From contig NZ_JACHVP010000001.1 in assembly GCF_014190775.1 (NCBI RefSeq), positions 248,001-312,000 on the forward strand: a stretch of DNA of 64,000 nucleotides. The letters are read 5' to 3'. Numbering within the stretch: position 1 is the first letter of the stretch; every line of letters begins with the position of its first letter. A program made the position numbers and the translations under genes. Shown here piece after piece: positions 28,574 to 38,478 of the stretch. The notes under the pieces are model-generated. The model saw only the letters and a list, made by a program, of their open reading frames with translations, searched no databases and had not been told where the DNA came from. Source of the stretch: Leifsonia aquatica. Lineage in GTDB: Bacteria; Actinomycetota; Actinomycetes; Actinomycetales; Microbacteriaceae.

Positions 28574-29536
28574 ATGGCTCCTTATCTGTTGCGTCGCACC
28601 GCGTTCCTCGTGGTGTCGCTGCTGCTCGCCATGGTCGTGCTGTTCTTCCTGCTGCGCGTGCTGCCGGGCGACCCGGCCAATGCGCTGCTCTCCGTCAACG
28701 CCACCCCGCAGCAGATCGCGGCGGCGCAGGAGCAGGTGGGCAGCAACCGGCCGCTGATCGAGCAGTTCTTCTCCTGGTTCGGCAGCCTCCTCACCCTCGA
28801 TCTGGGCGAGTCGTTCATCACGTCGCTCCCCGTCGGGCCGGAGATCGTCTCCCGCCTCGCGGTGACGGTCCCGCTCACTCTGATCTCCTTCGTGGTCGCG
28901 CTCGTGCTGGCGCTCCCGATCGGCTTCGTCGCCGCGTGGAAGGCCGACCGGTGGTACGGGATCGCGGTGTCCGCGTTCTCGCAGCTCGGCATCGCCGTGC
29001 CGGTCTTCTGGGTCGGCATCCTGCTGGTCAGCGTTTTCTCGATCAACCTGCGCTGGTTCCCGTCCGGCGGGTTCCCGCGCGACGACTGGGCCGATCCGGC
29101 AGCCGCGCTGCAATCGCTCGCCCTGCCGATCATCACCATCGCCATCGTGATGAGCGCCTCCATCGCGCGCTACGTGCGGAGCGCGACGCTCGACGTCATC
29201 GGGAGCGATTATCTACGCAATGCCCGCGCGCTCGGCTCGGGCTTCGGCACGGCCATGTGGCGGCACGGCCTGCGCAACGGCGCCGTGCCCGTCATCTCCA
29301 TCCTCGGCATCGAGCTGGCGACGACTTTCCTCGGCGCCGTGGTCGTCGAGAGCGTCTTCACCCTCCCCGGACTCGGGAGCATGCTGCTGCGGGCGATCGA
29401 GCAGCACGACTTCCAGACCATCCAGGGCATCCTGTTCGTCTCGACCTTCGCCGTGCTGATCATCGGCTTCGCCGCCGACGTCGTGCAGCGTCTCGTCGAC
29501 CCGCGGCTGCGGCAGAGCATCTCGGGGAACCGATGA
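28574..29536 (+). CDS. ABC importer permease (DppB/OppB type)
   Basis: 320 residues from the ATG at 28574 (MAPYLLRRTAFLVV). Six membrane helices; the EAA-like loop SDYLRNARALGSG contacts the ATPases. The N-terminal segment LLRVLPGDPAN and the C-terminal LVDPRLR are family hallmarks. The frame from 28538 reads through the palindrome and is not credible. The stop overlaps the next permease start (ATGA). Confidence 0.93.
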   Translation: MAPYLLRRTAFLVVSLLLAMVVLFFLLRVLPGDPANALLSVNATPQQIAAAQEQVGSNRPLIEQFFSWFGSLLTLDLGESFITSLPVGPEIVSRLAVTVPLTLISFVVALVLALPIGFVAAWKADRWYGIAVSAFSQLGIAVPVFWVGILLVSVFSINLRWFPSGGFPRDDWADPAAALQSLALPIITIAIVMSASIARYVRSATLDVIGSDYLRNARALGSGFGTAMWRHGLRNGAVPVISILGIELATTFLGAVVVESVFTLPGLGSMLLRAIEQHDFQTIQGILFVSTFAVLIIGFAADVVQRLVDPRLRQSISGNR

Positions 29537-30407
29537 GCGCGGTCGTCGATCAGGCCGCGGCGCAGGGCGCCGCCCCGCAGCCGGGCGTGCGTCGCCGCGG
29601 CCGCCGTTCCGTGACGCTCGGGATCGGGCTGACGCTCGTCGGGCTGGTCGTGGTCGTCGCGCTCGTGTCGTTCTTCTGGCTCCCGTACGCCCCCAGCGAC
29701 ACGGCCGGCAGCCGGCTCGAACCGCCGGGGCCCTCCCACTGGCTCGGCACCGACAAGCTCGGCCGCGACCTCCTCTCGCAGCTGATGGTGGGCGCGCGGA
29801 TCGCTCTGGCGGTCGGCCTCGGAGCCGTGCTCATCGGGGCCGTCGTCGGCATCACGATCGGCCTGCTCGCCGCGTTCGCCTCGACCTGGCTCGACGACAC
29901 GATCTCCGCGATCCTCGACATCCTCATCGCCTTCCCGACCCTGCTCCTGGCGATGCTGATCGTCGCCGCTCAGGGAGCGTCGCTCGGGACGGCGATCCTC
30001 GCGATCGGACTGGCGATGTCGGCCGTCATCGCGCGGCTGACGCGGGTGCTGTCGAAACGCGTGCTCTCCCAGCAGTACGTCACGGCCGCTCGCACGTCGG
30101 GGACCACGTGGCCGGGCGTCGTCGCGCGCCACATCCTGCCCAATATCTGGCCGACCCTGCTGGTCAACCTGGCGCTCCAGTTCGGCATCGCCGTGCTCGC
30201 CGAGGCGAGCCTGTCGTACCTCGGACTCGGCGCACCGCCGCCGAATGCGTCGTGGGGTCGCCTCCTGCAGGAGGCGCAGGGGACCGTGGCGGTCGCCCCG
30301 GTCGGAGCCATCGCGCCCGGCATCGCCCTCGTGATCCTCGTGATCGGCGTGAACCTCGTGGCCGACGGCCTCCGCGACGTCGCCGACCCGACCAGGAGGC
30401 GATCGCG

Positions 30408-30411
<4 letters not shown>
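29533..30411 (+). CDS. ABC importer permease (DppC/OppC type)
   Basis: 292 residues with a soluble N-terminus (Arg/Ala-rich) then six helices. The periplasmic motif HWLGTDKLGRDLLSQL and the cytoplasmic EAA loop (YVTAARTSG) fit DppC. The start overlaps the previous stop and the stop overlaps the ATPase start (both ATGA), so translation is coupled through the operon. Confidence 0.93.
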
Positions 30412-31192
<781 letters not shown>

Positions 31193-31196
<4 letters not shown>

Positions 31197-31957
31197 CCGC
31201 CATCCTGGAGCTCCGTGACGCCGGTTTCCGCTACCGGCGCGCGACCGGTGCCGCCCTCGAGGGGGTGTCCCTGACAGTGGAGTCCGGCCGCAGCGTCGGG
31301 CTGGTCGGCGAGTCCGGCGCGGGCAAGACCACCATCCTCTCGCTGCTGCTGGGTCTCTCCGGGCCCACGACCGGCGAGGTGCTGTTCGACGGCGCACCGC
31401 TCGACCGGCGCGACCGATCGCTGATGCGCGAGTTCCGGCGCAGCGTGCAGACGGTCTTCCAGGACCCGTACTCGTCCCTCGACCCGCGCCAGAGCGTCGG
31501 GCGGATCGTGGGCGAGCCGCTCGCCTCCCTCCGGCTCGCCTCCGGAGCCGATGCCCGCGACCGGGTCGCGGCCGCGCTCGAGGCCGTCGCGCTCCCCGCG
31601 GACGCCGCCGGCCGCTACCCCCACGAGTTCTCCGGCGGCCAGCGTCAGCGCATCGCGATCGCCCGCGCCATCGTCTCCCGCCCGCGGGTGCTGCTCGCGG
31701 ACGAGCCCGTGAGCGCGCTCGACGTGACGACGCGCATCCAGATCGTGGGGCTGCTGGGCCGACTGGCGGCGGACGAGGGGATGACCGTCGTGATGGTCTC
31801 GCACGACCTCAGCGTCGTCGCGTCCCTCTGCGCCGAGACGGTCGTGCTGCAGGGCGGCCGGATCGTGGAGCAGGGGCCGACCCGGGACGTGCTGCGCTCC
31901 CCGGCCGACCCCTACACGCAGCGGCTGCTCGCGTCGGTGCCGCGCCTCCCGGCCTAG
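31193..31957 (+). CDS. ABC importer ATP-binding protein (DppF type)
   Basis: 254 residues from a GTG. Walker A GESGAGKT, Q-loop TVFQDPYSS, signature FSGGQRQR, Walker B LLADEP, and the H-loop VSHD are intact; the end DPYTQRLLASVP is typical. Last gene of the importer operon. It is convergent with bcp. Confidence 0.93.
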
Positions 31958-31962
31958 CCGGG
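31948..31962. terminator. Short hairpin over the importer stop codon
   Basis: CCCGGC, loop CTA, GCCGGG, perfect 6-bp stem containing the TAG stop of the last ABC gene. Weak, but the only candidate between the convergent pair. Confidence 0.3.
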
Positions 31963-31987
31963 CGCGGCAGCGGGCACCGGGCCCGGG

Positions 31988-32461
31988 TCAGTCGAGGCCG
32001 AGCTTCTTACGGAGCGAGGCGACGTGGCCCGTGGCCTTGACGTTGTAGAGCGGCAGTCGCACCGAGCCGTCCGGGTCGACCACGAAGGTCGAGCGGATGA
32101 CGCCCTGCACCACCTTGCCGTAGAGCTTCTTCTCGCCGTAGGCGCCGTATGCGTTGTGCACCGCGAGGTCCTCGTCGGACAGCAGCGGGAAGTTGAGCCC
32201 CTCCTGCTCCTGGAACTTCTTGTTCTGCGCCGGGGCGTCCTTCGAGATGCCGATCACCCGGTAGCCGCTGGACTTCAGCGAGTTGAGGTTGTCGCGGAAG
32301 TCGCAGGCCTCCTTGGTGCAGCCCGGCGTCATCGCGGCCGGGTAGAAGTACACGATCACGTTCTCCCCGGCGTAGTCGCCGAGCGAGACGGGCGAGCCGT
32401 CCTGGTCGGTGAGGGTGAACGCGGGGGCCGTGTCGCCGGCTTCGAGTCGCACGTCAGTCAT
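31988..32461 (-). CDS. bcp: Thioredoxin-dependent thiol peroxidase (Bcp/PrxQ)
   Basis: 157 residues from the ATG at 32461 (MTDVRLEAGD). Peroxidatic Cys48 in MTPGCTKEAC and resolving Cys53, the five-residue spacing of two-Cys PrxQ enzymes. It reduces hydrogen peroxide and alkyl hydroperoxides with thioredoxin. A -10-like CAGAAT lies 6 nt before this ATG; the other in-frame ATG at 32479 would add only six residues. It fits the thiol-stress theme of nearby sigR-rsrA. Confidence 0.95.
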   Translation of the reverse strand: MTDVRLEAGDTAPAFTLTDQDGSPVSLGDYAGENVIVYFYPAAMTPGCTKEACDFRDNLNSLKSSGYRVIGISKDAPAQNKKFQEQEGLNFPLLSDEDLAVHNAYGAYGEKKLYGKVVQGVIRSTFVVDPDGSVRLPLYNVKATGHVASLRKKLGLD

Positions 32462-32503
32462 GCCTCCATTCTGGCGCACGGGTCGCGCGCGCCGCGAGGA
32501 GGG

Positions 32504-33562
32504 TCAGCGGGCGAAGGTCGTGAGGAGGCGCTGCAGCGAGTCGAGCCGCGCCTTGCCGGCCTCTCCCAGGGCGCCGGACTCGACGGCCTCCATGATGGCG
32601 CAGTCCGGAGCGTCGGGCAGGTGCGTGCATCCGCGGGGGCAGTCCTCCGCGAGCAGCGCGAGATCGGTGAACGACTTCAGGATGCTGTCCGTGTTCACGT
32701 GACCGAGGCCGAACGAGCGCACCCCGGGGGTGTCGATCACCCAGCCATGCCCTTCGCCGTTCTCGACGCGGAGGGACACCGTCGACGACGACGTGTGCCG
32801 CCCGCGTCCCGTCACGACGTTGACGTGCCCGGTGGCCCGGCGGGCTCCGGGGACGATCTCATTGACGAGCGTGGACTTGCCGACGCCCGAGTGCCCGACG
32901 ACGACCGTGTCGTGACCGACGAGGGCGGCCTTGATCTCGTCGACCGGGATGCGGTCCTCACGACTGGTGAAGACCGGCAGGTCGAGCCCGGCGAAGTTCT
33001 CGAGGAAGGGTCCGGGGTCGGCCAGGTCGATCTTCGTGACGCAGAGCATCGGCGCGATCCCGGCATCGTAGGCGGCGACCAGGTAGCGGTCGACCAGGCG
33101 GGTGCGGGGCTCCGGGTTCGCGGCGGCGACGACGATCAGCATCTGGTCCGCGTTCGCGACGACGATGCGCTCGACCTCGTCGGTGTCGTCCGCGCTGCGG
33201 CGCAGCAGGGTGGTGCGCTCCTCGATGCGGACGATCCGTGCGAGCGTCCCCTCCTCGCCGGTGGTGTCGCCGACGACGGCGACGCGATCGCCGGTGACGA
33301 TCGGCTGGCGGCGCAGCTCGCTCGCGCGCGCGGCGGTCAGCTGGTGCTCGTCGCCGGAGTCCTCGTCGAGCAGGACCGTGTAACGGCCGCGGTCGACGCC
33401 GAGCACCCGCGCGATGCGGGCGTCGGCATGCTCCGGGCGGGTCTTGGTGCGCGGCCGGTTGCCCTTCGGGTTCGGCCGCGACCGGATGTTCGACTCGTCG
33501 TAGACGTCGTACTCGTCGTCATCGTCGTCATCCGCCCACCAGGCGCCCGTGTTCTCGGTCAC
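32504..33562 (-). CDS. rsgA: Ribosome small-subunit GTPase RsgA
   Basis: 352 residues from a GTG overlapping the aroA stop (GTGA). An acidic N-terminal tail (run of Asp), an OB-fold (about 45-110), a circularly permuted GTPase with G4 (TKID) before G1 (GHSGVGKST, near residue 220) and G3 (DTPG), and a C-terminal zinc finger (CPRGCTH...C). It helps late 30S maturation. The aroA-rsgA pairing is standard in Actinobacteria. Confidence 0.96.
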   Translation of the reverse strand: MTENTGAWWADDDDDDEYDVYDESNIRSRPNPKGNRPRTKTRPEHADARIARVLGVDRGRYTVLLDEDSGDEHQLTAARASELRRQPIVTGDRVAVVGDTTGEEGTLARIVRIEERTTLLRRSADDTDEVERIVVANADQMLIVVAAANPEPRTRLVDRYLVAAYDAGIAPMLCVTKIDLADPGPFLENFAGLDLPVFTSREDRIPVDEIKAALVGHDTVVVGHSGVGKSTLVNEIVPGARRATGHVNVVTGRGRHTSSSTVSLRVENGEGHGWVIDTPGVRSFGLGHVNTDSILKSFTDLALLAEDCPRGCTHLPDAPDCAIMEAVESGALGEAGKARLDSLQRLLTTFAR

Positions 33563-34926
33563 TGCGGCGTCGTGCCTTCCGCGAGCATCCTGGTCCACAG
33601 CTGGGTGAACTGCGGCAGCGTCTTCGCCGTCGTCGCGACGTTCTCGATCTCGACGCCCGGGACGACGAGGCCGACGATCGCGCCGGCGGTCGCCATCCGG
33701 TGGTCCTCGTAGCTGCGCCACACCCCGCCGCGGAGCGGACGCGGCTCGATGCGGAGGCCGTCCTCGAGCTCGGTGACCGCGCCGCCGAGGCCGTTGATCT
33801 CGGCGGCCAGCGCGGCGAGCCGATCGGTCTCGTGATGGCGGATGTGGCCGATGCCGGTGATCTCGCTCGGACCGTCGGCCAGCGCCGCGATCGCGACCAG
33901 GGCCGGCGCGAGCTCGCCGCCGGTGGTGAGGTCGAGATCGACGGCGCGGACACGCTCGGGCCCGGTGACCGTCAGGCGGTCGCCCTCCCGCGTCACGGTC
34001 GCACCGAACAGCGGGAGCAGGTCGGCCAGATCGGCGCCCACCTGCGTGGTCTCGTCGGGCCAGCCCGCGATCGTGACCGAGCCGCCGGTCACGACCGCCG
34101 CCGCCAGGAACGGCGCGGCGTTCGACAAGTCGGGCTCGATGTCGACGTCGAGCGCCGCGATGGCGCCCGGACGCACGACCCAGCGGCCGACCTCGGGGGA
34201 CTCCACCTCGACGCCGCGCGCGGCCAGCGCCGCGATGGTCATCTCGATGTGCGGGAGGCTCGGGAGGCGCTCGCCGGAGTGCGTCAGATCGAGCCCCTCG
34301 TCGAAGCGGCTGGCCGAGAGGAGCAGGGCGCTGACGAACTGGCTGGAGCTGGAGGCGTCGACGCTGATCGCGCCGCCGGCGACGGATCCGGTTCCGTGCA
34401 CCGTGAAGGGAAGGGAGCCGCGGCCGTCGTCGTTCACGTCGACGCCGAGCGCGCGCAGGGCCGCGACGATGGCGCCCATCGGGCGTCCGCGGGCCGAGTC
34501 GTCCGCGTCGAACGAGGTCGGGCCGAGGGCGAGCCCGGCGACCGGCGGCACGAACCGCATCACGGTGCCGGCCTGGCCGCATTCGATGGTGGTGCTGCCC
34601 AGCAGCTCCTCGGCGGGGGTCACGAGCAGGTCGGCGCCGAACTCGCTGTCGCCGCCCTTCTCCTCGATGCGCACCCCGAGGGACCGCAGCGCCTCGATCA
34701 TGTTGGCGCTGTCGCGCGAATGCAGCGGTGCACGGAGCAGCGACGGTCCGTCGGCCAGGGCGGCGAGGACGAGTTCGCGGGCGGTCAGCGACTTCGATCC
34801 CGGTAGGGACACGGACGCCGAGACCGGGCCGGAGGCGACGGGAGCGGGCCAGAGCGTGTTCGGCTCCTCCGTGCGGGCGTCGCCGTACGGATCGAAGTCA
34901 GGAGCGGAATATTTCGAGATCAGCAT
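33559..34926 (-). CDS. aroA: 3-phosphoshikimate 1-carboxyvinyltransferase (EPSP synthase)
   Basis: 455 residues, starting [11 protein letters not shown]. It makes EPSP in the shikimate pathway. The S3P-binding motif [20 protein letters not shown] and the Q-A-G-T-x-x-R-F segment ([10 protein letters not shown]) and [11 protein letters not shown] are conserved. The longer frame upstream to 35091 would run through the sigR promoter and is rejected. A -10 box (TACCCT) lies 8 nt before the start. Coupled to rsgA; divergent from sigR. Confidence 0.96.
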   Translation of the reverse strand: MLISKYSAPDFDPYGDARTEEPNTLWPAPVASGPVSASVSLPGSKSLTARELVLAALADGPSLLRAPLHSRDSANMIEALRSLGVRIEEKGGDSEFGADLLVTPAEELLGSTTIECGQAGTVMRFVPPVAGLALGPTSFDADDSARGRPMGAIVAALRALGVDVNDDGRGSLPFTVHGTGSVAGGAISVDASSSSQFVSALLLSASRFDEGLDLTHSGERLPSLPHIEMTIAALAARGVEVESPEVGRWVVRPGAIAALDVDIEPDLSNAAPFLAAAVVTGGSVTIAGWPDETTQVGADLADLLPLFGATVTREGDRLTVTGPERVRAVDLDLTTGGELAPALVAIAALADGPSEITGIGHIRHHETDRLAALAAEINGLGGAVTELEDGLRIEPRPLRGGVWRSYEDHRMATAGAIVGLVVPGVEIENVATTAKTLPQFTQLWTRMLAEGTTPQ

Positions 34927-34934
34927 TGTTGTCA

Positions 34935-34940
34935 AGGGTA
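34935..34940 (-). promoter_or_regulatory. -10 box TACCCT of aroA
   Basis: TACCCT on the minus strand, 8 nt before the ATG at 34926. It supports this start over upstream codons and suggests a leaderless or very short leader. Confidence 0.4.
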
Positions 34941-35092
34941 TCCGTGTTCCCGTCTGAAGGAAGGACATCCCGTGGCATCCAGGACCGCCGTTCTCGACGC
35001 TCCACGCGTGGCGACGACCCGTCGCGCAGGCCTCGGGACCCGCTCCGGCGGCGCGGTGCGCATCCGTCGGGACGCTTCGGCGGCGGCACAAC

Positions 35093-35098
35093 TAGACT
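35093..35098 (+). promoter_or_regulatory. -10 box TAGACT of sigR
   Basis: TAGACT, 8 nt before the ATG at 35107. This looks like a vegetative promoter. I saw no GGAAT-GTT type self-regulated site. Confidence 0.45.
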
Positions 35099-35106
35099 TG
35101 CCCCTG

Positions 35107-35715
35107 ATGAGCACCGAAACCGAGGACAGCGGTCGCCTCTTCGAGGAGCAGGCCCTGCCGTTCATGGACCAGCTGTACGCAGCGGCCCTCCGCATGACCA
35201 GGAACCCGGCAGACGCACAGGACCTGGTCCAGGAGACGTACGTCAAGGCGTACGCCGCGTTCGCGCAGTTCCAGCAGGGCACGAACCTCAAGGCGTGGCT
35301 GTACCGCATCCTCACCAACACGTTCATCAACACGTACCGCAAGAAGCAGCGCGAGCCGTATCAGGGGACGATCGACGAACTCGAGGACTGGCAGCTCGGA
35401 GGGGCGGAGTCCATCTCCGCGTCGTCCAGCCGATCCGCCGAGGCCGAGGCGATCGACCACCTGCCCGACAGTGCCGTCAAGGACGCGCTGCAGGCCATCC
35501 CGGAGGACTTCCGGCTGGCCGTCTACCTCGCCGATGTGGAGGGATTCTCCTACCAGGAGATCGCCGACATCATGAAGACCCCTATCGGCACGGTGATGAG
35601 CCGGCTGCACCGCGGTCGCAAGATGCTGCGGGAACTCCTCACCGACTACGCGCACGAGCGCGGGCTCTCTGCTGTCCAGCCCGCCGCCGTGCAGACCACC
35701 AGGAGCACGAAATGA
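35107..35715 (+). CDS. sigR: ECF sigma factor, SigR/SigH type
   Basis: 202 residues. Region 2 ([17 protein letters not shown]) and region 4 ([26 protein letters not shown]) are complete. This is the thiol-oxidative-stress sigma factor (SigR of Streptomyces, SigH of mycobacteria), which controls thioredoxin, mycothiol and protein-quality genes. The anti-sigma gene overlaps its stop (ATGA). The frame extends to 34972, but the -10 box just before 35107 marks the start. Confidence 0.93.
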   Translation: MSTETEDSGRLFEEQALPFMDQLYAAALRMTRNPADAQDLVQETYVKAYAAFAQFQQGTNLKAWLYRILTNTFINTYRKKQREPYQGTIDELEDWQLGGAESISASSSRSAEAEAIDHLPDSAVKDALQAIPEDFRLAVYLADVEGFSYQEIADIMKTPIGTVMSRLHRGRKMLRELLTDYAHERGLSAVQPAAVQTTRSTK

Positions 35716-35957
35716 CGGACTGCGGCTGCGACAAGGCCAAGAAGGACCTCGAAGAATACCTGCGCAACGAGCTCTGCCGCGAGGATGCGGCCGACATTCG
35801 TGAGCACCTCGCGAACTGCGACGGGTGCACGAACGAGGCGCACCTCAACGTGGTGCTGACCGAGGTGGTGCAGCGGGCGTGCAAGGAGACGGCTCCCGAG
35901 ACGCTGCGTACCGAGGTGCTGCTGCGCATCCGGTCGTTCCAGGCGACCGCCCACTGA
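35712..35957 (+). CDS. rsrA: Zinc-binding redox anti-sigma factor RsrA
   Basis: 81 residues with ribosome binding site AGGAG. The zinc-associated anti-sigma motif H-x3-C-x2-C is present (His32, Cys36, Cys39), with Cys4, Cys6 and Cys22 before it. Reduced, zinc-bound RsrA holds SigR inactive; disulfide formation releases both zinc and sigma. Coupled to sigR by an ATGA overlap. Confidence 0.95.
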   Translation: MTDCGCDKAKKDLEEYLRNELCREDAADIREHLANCDGCTNEAHLNVVLTEVVQRACKETAPETLRTEVLLRIRSFQATAH

Positions 35958-35974
35958 CCGCTTCGTCGGTCAGT
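35953..35974. terminator. Bidirectional hairpin with both stop codons
   Basis: A perfect 8-bp stem ACTGACCG/CGGTCAGT with loop CTTCGT between the convergent rsrA and aldo/keto reductase genes. The TGA of rsrA lies in one arm and the stop of the reductase in the other. Confidence 0.55.
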
Positions 35975-36902
35975 CGGTCCACTGCGGGGCGGGCTCGCCC
36001 GCTGCGGCGAATCGCGCGTCCCACATCCCGTCCAGCTCGGCCGTCGTCGACGCGTCCAGCGTGATGCGGCCGACGGCGACGTTCTCGGCCAGGTGCTCGA
36101 CGCTCGATGTCCCGGGGATCACGAGCGCGTTCGGCGCGTGACCGAGGAGCCACGCCAGCCCGACCTGCGCCGGCGTCGCCCCGATCCGCTCGGCCGCGGC
36201 GATGACCTCGGGCTGCTCCGTCGCCTTCGGGATGCCGGGGAAGCCGGAGCCGAGCGGGAAGAACGGCGCCCAGGCGATGCCCTCGGCGACGCAGAGTTCG
36301 AGCAGGGGCTCGAAGCGGCGCGCGACGACGCCGTACGCGTTCTGCACGCACACGATGCCCGCCGGCAGCGCGCGGCGCAGCGTGTCGATGTCGACAGCGC
36401 TCAGACCGATGGCGCCGATGACGCCGGAATCCCGCAGTGCGACGAGCTCCGCAAGCTGATCGTCGAGGTCGACGAGCTGGTCGCCCTCCGCCTCGATGCC
36501 GGGGCCGACGTCGAGACGGCGGAGGTTGACCACGTCGAGGCGGTCGCGCCCGAGTGAGCGGAGGTTGTCCTCCACCGCGTGCCGCAGCTCCTCCGGCTTC
36601 TGGCCCGGCCGCAGCGGGATGGGGCCGCCGGGGTTCTTGAGGGCGCCCACCTTGGTGACGACGAGCACGTCGTCCTCGGGCCGGATGGCGCGCCGGATGA
36701 GGTCGTTGGCCACGCTGTCGCCGTAGAAGTCGGCCGTGTCGATGTGATCGATGCCGAGCTCGACGGCGCGGCGGAGCAGACGCTCGCCAGATGCCGCATC
36801 GGTGGCGAACCGCTCCAGTGCCATCGCGCCGTAGCCGATGCGCGCGACCGGGTGCCCGGCGAAGTCGTAGGTGCCGCCGGGGCGGAGGGAGGTGTCGCTC
36901 AT
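35970..36902 (-). CDS. Aldo/keto reductase
   Basis: 310 residues from the ATG at 36902 (MSDTSLRPGG), a (beta/alpha)8 NADPH oxidoreductase. Catalytic Asp and Tyr are in DTADFYGDS and the Lys in VVTKVG, but the usual His after strand 4 is replaced in DVVNLRRLDVG. The phosphate/NADP region VIPGTSSVEHL near the C-terminus is conserved. The substrate is unknown. Its promoter faces the divergent TetR gene across twin operators, so it is probably the regulated target. Confidence 0.9.
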   Translation of the reverse strand: MSDTSLRPGGTYDFAGHPVARIGYGAMALERFATDAASGERLLRRAVELGIDHIDTADFYGDSVANDLIRRAIRPEDDVLVVTKVGALKNPGGPIPLRPGQKPEELRHAVEDNLRSLGRDRLDVVNLRRLDVGPGIEAEGDQLVDLDDQLAELVALRDSGVIGAIGLSAVDIDTLRRALPAGIVCVQNAYGVVARRFEPLLELCVAEGIAWAPFFPLGSGFPGIPKATEQPEVIAAAERIGATPAQVGLAWLLGHAPNALVIPGTSSVEHLAENVAVGRITLDASTTAELDGMWDARFAAAGEPAPQWTD

Positions 36903-36931
36903 GGAGTGGCTCTTCTCTATACTCGTCAAAG

Positions 36932-36949
36932 AGCGGAGGGACCTCCGCT
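36932..36949. promoter_or_regulatory. TetR operator 1
   Basis: An 18-base palindrome: AGCGGAGG, GA, CCTCCGCT. The core CGGAGG-NN-CCTCCG is shared with operator 2. Confidence 0.7.
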
Positions 36950-36963
36950 TACTCGTCCACTAT

Positions 36964-36979
36964 ACGGAGGGGCCTCCGT
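36964..36979. promoter_or_regulatory. TetR operator 2
   Basis: A 16-base palindrome: ACGGAGG, GG, CCTCCGT. Its core starts 31 bases after that of operator 1 (three helical turns), on the same face of DNA. A -10-like TATACG (36961-36966) overlaps it. Confidence 0.7.
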
Positions 36980-36980
36980 T

Positions 36981-37568
36981 TTGTCATCCCCAGAGACCGC
37001 GACGACCCGTTCGCGCGCACCCCGCGCCGATGCCGCGCGCAACCGCGCGCTCCTCGTCGACGCCGCACGCGCCGCGTTCGCGGCGGGTGGCGAGCAGGTG
37101 TCCCTCGAGGCCATCGCCCGGGATGCCGGCGTAGGGATCGGCACGCTTTACCGAAACTTCCCGACCCGTGAGGACCTCGTCGCGGCTGTCTACGCCAGTG
37201 AGCTCGACGCAGTCATCGCGGTGGCGGACGACCTGCATGACGCACGGCCGGCCGATGTGGCTCTTCGGACCTGGCTGGACCGGTACGCCGCCTTCGTGAT
37301 GACGAAGCGCGGGATGGCGGAGTCGCTGCGTGCCGGGGCGCTCGCCGACGCGGCGAACACGGCGCACACCCGCGAGCGCGTGAACGGCGCCATCGGGGCC
37401 TTCCTCCACGCCGGGGCGGAGACCGGCGTCCTGCGCGGCGACCTCGCGACCGACGACGTCACGACCGCCCTCGTCGGGCTCTTCCTGGCGACGCGCGACG
37501 TCGCCGACGAGGCGCAGATCGCGCGTCTGCTCGACCTTCTCGTCGACGGCCTCCGCACGCGTCCCTGA
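36981..37568 (+). CDS. TetR-family transcriptional regulator
   Basis: 195 residues from a TTG at 36981, since no ATG or GTG is available before the DNA-binding domain. The helix-turn-helix is clear: VSLEAIARDAGVGIGTLYRNFPTREDLVAAVY. The C-terminal ligand domain has no named subfamily. It starts directly after the second operator, so it most likely represses itself and the divergent aldo/keto reductase; the inducer is unknown. It is convergent with the VOC gene. Confidence 0.88.
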   Translation: MSSPETATTRSRAPRADAARNRALLVDAARAAFAAGGEQVSLEAIARDAGVGIGTLYRNFPTREDLVAAVYASELDAVIAVADDLHDARPADVALRTWLDRYAAFVMTKRGMAESLRAGALADAANTAHTRERVNGAIGAFLHAGAETGVLRGDLATDDVTTALVGLFLATRDVADEAQIARLLDLLVDGLRTRP

Positions 37569-37593
37569 CGATCGCGGGAGAGCGCGGCTCGCC

Positions 37594-38370
37594 TCAGCTG
37601 CCGGTGCCCACCTGGTGCAGGAAGAAGAGGCTGCCGAGGGGATCCGTCGCCTGCGCGAACCTCCCGAACTCGCTGTCCCACGGGTCGCGCACGATCGTTC
37701 CGCCGAGCTCGACGACGCGCTGCGATGCGGCCTCGGCGTCCGCGACCCCGAAGTACACCACCCAGTGCGACGGGACGCCGGGAGGGAGCATGCCGTCGGC
37801 GTCGTAGATGCCGCCGCTCGGCGCGTCCGGGTCGCCGAACGTGGCGTACCGGAAGTCCGCGGTGTCACCGAGGACCTGCGTCTGCCAGCCGAACACCTTC
37901 GTGTAGAAGTCGATCTGCGCCGGGTAGGCGCGCGCGTAGAGCTCGTGCCACGCGATCCCGCCGACCTCGGCGACCAGTTCGAAGCCGCGGTGTTCCCGCG
38001 GCTCCCACAGCCCGACGACGGCACCCCCGGGGTCGGCGACGATGGCGAGGCGCCCCTGATCGCCGACGTCCATCGCCGGCGCGAGCGACTGCGCGCCGTT
38101 GTCGCCGGCGGCCTTCTCCGCCTCGTCCGCGTCCTCCACGAGCAGGTGGGTGAGCCACGCGTCCGCCTGCGCTCCCGGCATCGCGGGGCCGAGCCCGGCC
38201 ACGGTGCGGCCGTCCTTGCGGAACGTGGTGTAACCGCCGTACTCGGCGCCCGCCTCGTCGGCGGTCCAGCCGAACAGGGCCGTGTAGAAGTCGCGGGCTC
38301 GCGGGGCATCGGACGAGGCGAGATCGACCCAGCAGGGCTCGCCGAGGCGGTGATTCGTCAGGACGGTCAT
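37594..38370 (-). CDS. VOC-family protein, two glyoxalase/bleomycin-resistance domains
   Basis: 258 residues made of two tandem VOC modules, about 8-125 (CWVDLASSDAPRARDFYTALFGW) and 135-255 (WHELYARAYPAQIDFYTKVFGW). The repeat of Y-T-x-x-F-G-W shows the duplication. Such proteins bind metal and small ligands; enzymes and resistance proteins both occur. The ligand is unknown. No operon partner. Confidence 0.9.
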   Translation of the reverse strand: MTVLTNHRLGEPCWVDLASSDAPRARDFYTALFGWTADEAGAEYGGYTTFRKDGRTVAGLGPAMPGAQADAWLTHLLVEDADEAEKAAGDNGAQSLAPAMDVGDQGRLAIVADPGGAVVGLWEPREHRGFELVAEVGGIAWHELYARAYPAQIDFYTKVFGWQTQVLGDTADFRYATFGDPDAPSGGIYDADGMLPPGVPSHWVVYFGVADAEAASQRVVELGGTIVRDPWDSEFGRFAQATDPLGSLFFLHQVGTGS

Positions 38371-38423
38371 GCCCTCAACGTACGCCGGGTCCGGTGGCTC
38401 GCGTAAGGGCCGAGAGACAGCGA

Positions 38424-38457
38424 GAAGGGCTGCCGGACCGAGGTCCGGCAGCCCTTC
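38424..38457 (-). terminator. Terminator of kgd
   Basis: A 16-bp perfect stem (GAAGGGCTGCCGGACC) with a GA loop, 21 bases after the kgd stop, followed on the minus strand by a T/C-rich tract. One of the strongest hairpins in the window. Confidence 0.8.
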
Positions 38458-38478
38458 GACGCAACGCGTACGGCGCGG

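Noticed and set aside
26804-29113. 769-codon frame antisense to the binding protein and permease genes
   Set aside because: No domain; the sense genes have clear family signatures and ribosome binding sites.
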